DNA of 12,864 nucleotides from Echinostoma caproni (lineage: Eukaryota > Platyhelminthes > Trematoda > Plagiorchiida > Echinostomatidae). A program made the position numbers and the translations under genes. This document shows, one piece after another, positions 6,918 to 12,864 of the stretch. Where the stretch lies: positions 1 to 12,864 of the forward strand of contig UZAN01043391.1 in assembly GCA_900618425.1 (NCBI GenBank). The letters run 5' to 3'. The notes below the pieces were generated by a model. The model was not told where the DNA came from, did not search any database, and saw nothing but the letters and a program-made list of their open reading frames with translations. The first letter of the stretch is position 1, and every line of letters begins with the position of its first letter.

Positions 6918-9517
6918 AATCCGACCTTCCGCCAGTCAAGGAGCTATGCGTCAAAGTTTCAGGACAACAAATCAGAGGTCAACAGTTTGAAACCATCAAA
7001 AGCCATGTCGTTCTGTGACGAAGCGAATACGAATGGCAATTGTAGATACCTATTTAGCCACAGATGTTCTATCATGCATATTATTTAATCGCGCTGATTT
7101 CTTTCAAAACACCAACCGCTCTTTCTGTGACCTTTTTCCTGTGTCTCGGTGTCGGAAGGCATTAATGGACGATTATCAGTTCCATTTTGTGTTTCGATGG
7201 CAATAGTGTTTCCGATCCCTGATCCAGGTATATTTCTAACACTATAACGTGATAAGTTGAGGAGTTAATGTGCATACACACACATTCACCTTACGCTAAA
7301 AGCAGCTTGCAATCACCCCTTGACCTCCTCTCCCTTCCGTCTGGATCTGTGCATTATTCTCAGTCCCTGTGAATGTCCGGTTCTCGTGGGTAACCTTCCC
7401 ATACAAAGGATTTGGCAACCGCGATGTGGTGGAATGAACGACGAGTCAAGACCTCAGACCCACATTAGGACAACAAACCCGGGTACCTAGGCGCTCATAC
7501 GAAATCAAAGAAGAAACTGTTCAGTGCACACATACTCCGTGCACCTAAGTATTGGCCGTCCACCGTAAGTGTTTCCGCTAGCAACCCGACAGTTTGTGAA
7601 TTGAATTCAAACAGGAACACAAAGGGTGCGCTCCTTTCATGAACCCTAACAAGCACCAAATAATTATCCATCAGAAAAAATTTCACCACGTTTGAGAATG
7701 CACTATCGTGTGGAGGCCCAATCAGTAAGATTCATTCAATCACCGAATACACATGCACTTGTATCTGTGATCAGGCATGGATAGCACAACAAAAATGTTC
7801 TTGTGTGCACAACAGTTTCTGACTCCACTGATCGAATTGCGATCGGAATGACAGGCTCCGCATACGGTGTTTCAAAAAGATTTTTATGAACACTGGATTT
7901 CTTGTTGAAATGACTGATGAGAGTATATGAGACGTTCAAATGCTGCACTAGTGGTTTCCTGTGTATTTCAACATGTGCGGTAACATTCAAGCAGACTAGG
8001 ACTCGGTGACATAAGGCTGTGGTGCGATTCGGGAAGCTTGTGACTCCTGACTTATTCAACTCACAGCCCATTCGATTTATCCGTTTGATCATACTTATTC
8101 CATTTCGGTACCATCTCATACCATCGCCGGAATCTTCCACATCCTCAAGGGAAAAATACTAAAAACTTTCAGTTTCTCCTATCATCACGGCTTACCTCGA
8201 AAGCGTTAAACAATGTACTCGCGACGGCAAAGAGCTAGCGAATCCAAGTTCTCGTTATCATTAGAATCAAGTACAGTTATGCCCTAGCAATCTGTTGTTT
8301 TGATTCATTAAAAGCTATGTGATGTGAAAATTGGGGCAGCATTTAGAATAATCACCTACGTCAAAACCCCTGATGAACAGAACCGGGTGCAATTTATGAA
8401 AAATAAACGTGATCAATTAGTGTGTCCACGTGCTCAACCATCCGCCACAAACATCGCCCGGCACGCCTGCGTCACACACGGAGCACGAAGGTTTACTGTT
8501 TTTCTCTCATCCAAACGGAAGTCGTTTGCTTTCGATCGGATCGTTTCATAAAATCACGTGGTGCGCTACTCCCGTGCTATCCACTGTTTGATCAAATTCG
8601 ATGCGTTTTTTATTTGTCCAAGGATCAATCGATCCAACGTTCATCGATCGGTCATAAAAACCTGCCGATGAGCATCGCCATCGAATTCAAAACAAACCGA
8701 TTGGTTTTGTTTTTATTCACGGACAATCACATTCAGTTCAACAACATTCTAATTAACTGAATTTCGCTTAACTTTATACCATTACCAAAAAAACAGTAAA
8801 ACCAAACAGATGAGGAGCTGATGGAGGCAATATCAGTCTAATTACCACTCCCACACTCCCCCATTCGTTCATTTTTTTGTTCCGACTTACCTCTGTTCAT
8901 TTTTTACTTACTACCCTATTACTCTCACAAAAAACGCCCCAGATGCTTGATTTGGTAGCTGTTACCTGCAGTCAAGATCATTGCATTGAATGAATACATT
9001 ATTCAAGTGATATACCTAACATAAAATGCGGAACATCAAGCATACCCAAGATGACTGAAACTATAGATTCAGCGGTAATCTATATCTATGGACTGTATGG
9101 TGTAAGGGGGTTGTAGTAGTCGGAATATTTGCTGATCAGTGATTGCACTTGTAATGGCACTTGCAATCAGTTGTCGGGACTTTCCGCATACCGAGAAGCA
9201 GAAGTAGCGGTTAGTTTATTAGAAGAAACCAAAAGAACTAAATAACATATGCATACAAAGATTTTTAGCTCAATAGGTGTTGATCAACCAGCGTTCGTGT
9301 TCGTCCAGCCATTATTGTTCATAAATAGGTTAAGTTGAATATGATTGGTCCAAAATATCGCTTTCTTATTAGTTGTGCAAAAACTGCATCGTGTAGCGTC
9401 CTAGCAGGTGTGATTTCAGAGCTTTCGATCTCTATCACTCTGCTCCTTCAAAACATCCTCTTCTATCTGATTTGCTTACCTTTGTGATCTTGGAAGTGTA
9501 GGAGGAGCATTCCCTTC
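6918..9517. other. No recognised gene (6918-9517)
   Basis: Longest frames are 7736-8140 minus (134 codons) and 8422-8760 plus (112 codons). The first has no domain, membrane segment or repeat I recognise; the second overlaps a shorter plus-strand frame and is not supported. Other points: a short CA run near 7274-7283, a pyrimidine-rich stretch at about 8840-8880, and an inverted repeat at 9140-9169. No tRNA or transposon was seen. Confidence 0.5.
9140..9169. repeat. 8-bp inverted repeat with inner GCACTTG direct repeat
   Basis: TGATTGCA (9140-9147) and TGCAATCA (9162-9169) are exact reverse complements. GCACTTG occurs twice inside (9145-9151 and 9157-9163). The palindrome CTGATCAG lies just before, at 9132-9139. 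Possibly a dimeric protein-binding site; no function is claimed. Confidence 0.45.
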
Positions 9518-9985
9518 TTACAGGTTGTCTGAGACATTGGATTGTTGATTATGACGCATCACCGAGGATTCATGAGACTTGTCAGTAAGATCTGCACCCA
9601 TATTCGCAGACTCTCCGAAATGGAGTTGGTCGCCGATGAACCATTCGTAAGCTCCATCATATCTTTTCTTATCTGCCGCGTTACAGTGCCATCGCATGAT
9701 TCCACAAATCGAAAAGAGAATCGTGGACTTCGTGGTATGAACATTATGACAAGTCACTTCTTGGTGGTTTCGTGTGCTAAGTTCTTGTACCGCAACCGGG
9801 AATTTTCCATCAGTATCTCTAAATTCGACAGTTTTCGGGTAAAAAGATAGAATGCCACTTCCCACCGTCCTCAACAGATTCTCAACTGCACCGTTCGAGC
9901 AAAGATGACTTGGCTCTGTTCTCAAATAGCGGCGACCAATACTTCCCGATAGACAGAACCGCGATACATTATATACCACCGACAC
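9518..9985 (-). CDS. Uncharacterised 155-codon ORF (longest in window), doubtful
   Basis: This is the longest open frame in the window and runs from an ATG on the minus strand to a TAA at its 9518 end. I do not recognise the protein. It is hydrophilic, with no signal peptide, membrane helix, Cys/His zinc pattern or internal repeat; the C-terminal third is rich in Asn, Asp, Ser and Lys. A plus-strand frame of 102 codons (9542-9850) lies fully opposite, so one or both are chance. A frame this long is expected about once or less in random DNA of this size, so length alone is weak evidence. The stop lies inside CCTGTAAGAA, a fair donor site on the minus strand, and the same bases read TTCCCTTCTTACAG, a good acceptor, on the plus strand. 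An exon on either strand is thus possible. Confidence 0.15.
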   Translation of the reverse strand: MSVVYNVSRFCLSGSIGRRYLRTEPSHLCSNGAVENLLRTVGSGILSFYPKTVEFRDTDGKFPVAVQELSTRNHQEVTCHNVHTTKSTILFSICGIMRWHCNAADKKRYDGAYEWFIGDQLHFGESANMGADLTDKSHESSVMRHNQQSNVSDNL

Positions 9986-11533
9986 TTGTATATTACCCTC
10001 TTGACTGAAGCACTTTCACATAGCCCATGTCCCAAACGATGTGCCCTATACGCTAGCTAGAGACCCGCCCGAGTCATTTCGATTAGAAATCACTGAGCAC
10101 CAGTGCATGGTAGTGGTCAGGAAACGGTCCACAGAACTCGGTATGTGCATTTTGCCGCAGAAAGTAATTCTCCGTTCATGGGGTCGAATTGTTCAGTCTT
10201 GACCTCATTTCTTAGAGGCACACTCCACAATTCCCAGTCGTTTGACTGATATCCTCACTCAGGTCGAGCACCGAAAAATCTACCATGCCAGTAGATCAGT
10301 AGTAGACCACCACAAGAGCATAACTCCCAGTCCGAATGTGAGCATTTCCTGACCCAATATGACCATCAGCAAAACAACCTTGAATTACGCTTATGGATGA
10401 TCTTTCAAGCGAGGGGACAGTGATGCACACCCTTTTCTCTGACCTGGTTTGGTCACCTAGATATCCCACTCCGTGATGTGAGTGTCAAATACATGTCACA
10501 TGAGACAGTTCCTTGTTCAGATGTCCTAGAAGTTTTACTTCGGAGGGCTTTATCAGCAAAATTTAACTAATTAACTAATTAATTATACCTCATTGAGGGA
10601 AACAATCGCATCCAGACCGAATGATTCACTCTCTTCTGAAAGAAACAATCAAGTGTGAGGAAATTCAGATCAGCAAGACCAATTGCAACACAACTATCGT
10701 AAGGGATCGAAGCCCATCTAGGTCGTGTGTGATACCGAAGGCTTATCTATTGGTAATCAATAGGGATTACTGGCATATTTTTTTTAATCTCCGAAGGGAA
10801 ACATTCCTATGACTGCAAAGCATAGATTAGACCACCGAAAACTAGTACCAAGTACAGCTACAATTCACTTGTATCAGCAAGAAAATGTGAGCATACATCG
10901 TAGGATAAAATTCCACATCCCATTACATAGGAATTTCGTGAATGAGAGTGGTAAAAATTCAAAAAGAAGCAAAACCCCAGACCAGTTGGCCAATCGATTG
11001 ATAGTCGATACTTTGGTAAATCACAAACTGTCATGGTAATTGCGGTAGGACTGACAAAAAGACAGATGAATACCAATCAATCACTGTGGTCGAACTATAA
11101 TCTAGCAACTATTCTCCATTCTTTGACCAGAACTACTGTGGTACACTTCCTTTTACAAAGGAACTCGTAAGGCTAGCTAGCTAACGATCATCGAACTATG
11201 GAAACCGGAGAAAATCAAAACAAATGTGGCGTTTGATTCAGCAAAGTATATCAAGCAGAATAAACTAATGAGAAGTACTAATTAGATTAGCCAATCAGAG
11301 TTGGCATTTGTGTTCCGATTGCTCGTTTCCTATAAGTTGTGAGAAAGCCCTATTGGACCGCTCCTTGGTTGGGATCATCCATGTGTGTGGGATTATCGAG
11401 TCTACTTACGTACACACAACAGTCTACCAATTTATGGTTTTTTGTTACGCATGAAGAAGTTTGAACCACTGGTCGATAGATCAATGTGAATTGGGTGATT
11501 CAAAATGGAAAGAAGCTGTTTCTATGGTGAAAT
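9986..11533. other. No recognised gene (9986-11533)
   Basis: Frames at 10621-10812 and 10809-11039 (63 and 76 codons, plus) and 10858-11076 (minus) are short and show nothing known. At 10564-10585 there is an imperfect TAAC/TAAT tandem. CTATTG-GTAAT-CAATAG forms a small hairpin at 10747-10763, GCTAGCTAGC lies at 11172-11181, and a CCAATCAG box at 11291-11298. All reading frames of 10020-10440 that I checked contain several stops. Confidence 0.5.
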
Positions 11534-11540
11534 ACGCACG

Positions 11541-11557
11541 CACACACACACACACAC
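11541..11557. repeat. (CA)8 microsatellite
   Basis: Seventeen bases of perfect CA/AC repeat, with an imperfect ACGCACG extension from 11534. It is followed by CCGTTAATG, so this third microsatellite is also close to a TTAAT word. Confidence 0.9.
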
Positions 11558-12214
11558 CCGTTAATGAACCTTCTGAAATCGAAGTATGTGAACAAAAAGG
11601 ATAGCTGATAATCACTGAACCTAAGTGTGGCAAATCATATTTATGTTCAGGTAATCTGGAAATCTGATTGGGGATCAATCGGGCAGAACACAGATAACAA
11701 ACTGATAAACAAAACATTGAAGATTGGATGGTTAGTTTTAAATTGCCCAATTTGCTTATTGAAAACAACAAACGTTGCAGATTTCAAATACCAGATGAAA
11801 TTTAAGCCCTCATTATTCTACAGTCATTTAGAATAAATGTAGAACAGTTATTTTTATGGCCCAAGTTAGAGAACAGAGTGTGTATGATGCTGGAGAGGAT
11901 GACAAGTTCCGTTTATGACAAGCCCCGGGGTTACATGAAGTACCTCATGCCAATGGGGGCAGTCATTAAACTGATGTTCTCCCTGGGTGGTAACTAGAAA
12001 TTTAGCCCTTTCAACAGAAATGATAATTCGTTGGTGATTACATGGAAAATTCGGGTACCGATGGACGAACTCAGGAGTCATATCCATCTAGTTATGTGTA
12101 TGTACTGCATTCACTCAACAGAAAAAATATGTAGATTACAAAGATGGAATACTAACCAGCTATTTAGAGAAAGACCGGATGGCACATTATTGGTATCAAG
12201 CAAAGCGTGAAGCA
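11558..12214. other. No recognised gene (11558-12214)
   Basis: The best frames (11627-11836 plus, 11866-12087 minus) are about 70 codons with no known motif. No repeat, RNA gene or terminal inverted repeat was recognised. Confidence 0.5.
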
Positions 12215-12394
12215 CCTTTCTTTCTTTTTTCTTTTTTTCTTTCTAATCTTGCTTGCTTTTATTGAATACACCGAATGATACAATTTTCAGGAAGGGGGAA
12301 GCGGCAAATCAAAGGGTTGTCATACAACACTCAATTGGGGGGGGGGGTTCGAACACACACGTCCACCGAGACGTTACCACCAGGCCACCACTGC
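12215..12394 (-). mobile_element. Probable tRNA-Gly-derived SINE
   Basis: Seen, reading the minus strand from 12394: GCAGTGGTGGCCTGGTGGTA aligns closely with the 5' half of an animal tRNA-Gly (GCATTGGTGG..., GTGGTA, TCTCG). Box A TGGCCTGGTGG is at 12387-12377 and box B TGTTCGAACCC at 12355-12345. A tRNA-unrelated body follows, ending in an A-rich stretch (AAAGAAAAAAAG type) at 12244-12215. Known: head, body and A-rich tail is the classic SINE plan, transcribed by RNA polymerase III from boxes A and B. Oddities: box A to box B is about 12 bases shorter than in a tRNA, so the anticodon arm is mostly lost; a run of 11 C follows box B; no convincing target-site duplication was found. Alternative: a lone tRNA-Gly pseudogene next to an unrelated A-rich run. 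Confidence 0.5.
12337..12347. repeat. G11 homopolymer
   Basis: Eleven consecutive G bases on the plus strand (C on the SINE strand), directly beside the box B-like sequence. Its length is probably unreliable in sequencing. It encodes the Gly-Gly-Gly-Gly in the plus-strand frame 12253-12678, so that frame is partly artefact. Confidence 0.9.
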
Positions 12395-12424
12395 CCACTG
12401 TCTTTTGGGTGTACCAGAGATTAA

Positions 12425-12864
12425 ACCGTTTACAAGGGTTTTGTGAACGACTCACGACGTGCATACTGTGCGATAGGAAAATTCTGGAAATTGAATGGCG
12501 CCGACAGTGGGTTACAGTGCACATTAAAGATGGTTCACTTAGAGGTTCTGGGATCCCTAGTAGGGTTTTAGTCACGGTATCGGATGATCTGGTGTACAGA
12601 GAAAAGAAAACCACGGACGATATGTGCGATGCACGCATTAAACATGATTCATTCGACTACATCAGAAGACTCAATTGAGGACAAACTTAAAGAAAAGAAT
12701 CACCATTTTCCACACAGTTTCATCTTCATGCGAAACCGTTGCGATCCTAAGTGAATCGGTTGTAACTTCAGGAGAATTCACTAATCGCATTCTATTAGGA
12801 ACCCCTCAAAGCGATAGATGCTTCGGCCATCACATGTTGCCCGTTAAATAGAGATTATTACAAA
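12425..12864. other. No recognised gene (12425-12864)
   Basis: The plus-strand frame 12253-12678 (141 codons) begins inside the SINE and extends here. Its unique part (about 80 residues) is charged, without known domains. The opposite minus-strand frame 12309-12638 also crosses the SINE. Neither is supported as a gene, though the plus-strand tail after 12430 cannot be fully dismissed. Confidence 0.4.

Noticed and set aside
6784..7088. Two overlapping plus-strand ORFs with a Val-Cys repeat
   Set aside because: The repeat is the translation of the (GT)n microsatellite, and the frames have no other coding evidence.
7914..7920. CTGATGA, a hammerhead ribozyme core word
   Set aside because: No GAAA with a pairing stem II follows in the next bases, so the core cannot form.
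7736..8140. 134-codon minus-strand ORF
   Set aside because: No recognisable domain, no supporting splice or promoter signal; length is within chance for a window this size.
8370..8376. Second CTGATGA word with GAAA about 24 bases on
   Set aside because: The bases between do not pair into a stem II and no flanking stems I/III are visible.
8422..8760. 112-codon plus-strand ORF
   Set aside because: Overlaps another plus-strand frame (8324-8551), with an Arg/Ser/Phe-rich translation and no motif.
10020..10440. Possible decayed coding repeat
   Set aside because: Every frame I checked by eye contains several stops and none matches a known protein; a dispersed non-coding repeat remains possible but unsupported.
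12253..12678. 141-codon plus-strand ORF
   Set aside because: It begins with a non-ATG start inside the minus-strand SINE, runs through the G11 tract and has no known domain.
1..12864. CRISPR array, bacterial operon, rRNA or intact tRNA gene
   Set aside because: No regularly spaced direct repeats, no clustered long ORFs with ribosome-binding sites, no rRNA core words and no complete cloverleaf were seen.

Overview
Overall: this looks like gene-poor, repeat-bearing DNA from a eukaryotic (animal) nuclear genome, most likely a flatworm of the digenean fluke type. The reasons are: no bacterial operon layout or ribosome-binding sites; many (CA/GT)n microsatellites; a decayed CR1/Jockey-like LINE whose protein and 3' end resemble fluke elements as I remember them; and a tRNA-like short element that matches, from memory, the schistosome/fluke hammerhead SINE family. 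Base composition looks moderate (about 40-45% GC by eye, not calculated). Fluke is an inference and the species is not claimed.

Layout: 1-276 carries a CRE palindrome (TGACGTCA) and four CCAAT/ATTGG boxes, so it is promoter- or LTR-like, but no supported gene follows. 286-4770 has no recognisable gene. It contains short microsatellites, a C9 run, a purine-rich tract and a 31-bp very GC-rich block at 3955-3985. 4777-4902 packs six CCAAT/ATTGG pentamers into 126 bp. 5065-5256 is a decayed tRNA-headed SINE with a hammerhead-like tail, followed by a strong hairpin at 5367-5401.

5700-6667 is the one confident mobile element: the 3' part of a LINE reverse-transcriptase ORF plus its 3' UTR and an ACAAT-type tail. 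It is 5'-truncated, broken by frame changes near 5792 and 5945 and by a stop at 6105, and flanked by a possible 7-bp target-site duplication. 6854-6917 is a 64-bp (GT)n microsatellite. 6918-11533 holds no recognised gene; its longest ORF (155 codons, minus strand, 9518-9985) matches nothing I know. 12215-12394 on the minus strand is a probable tRNA-Gly-derived SINE with a shortened tRNA region and an A-rich tail.

No gene here can be supported as intact, so there is no pathway to describe. The window is best read as intergenic or intronic DNA shaped by retrotransposition and microsatellite growth. The most useful leads are the two SINE-like elements, the CCAAT cluster and the GC-rich block.
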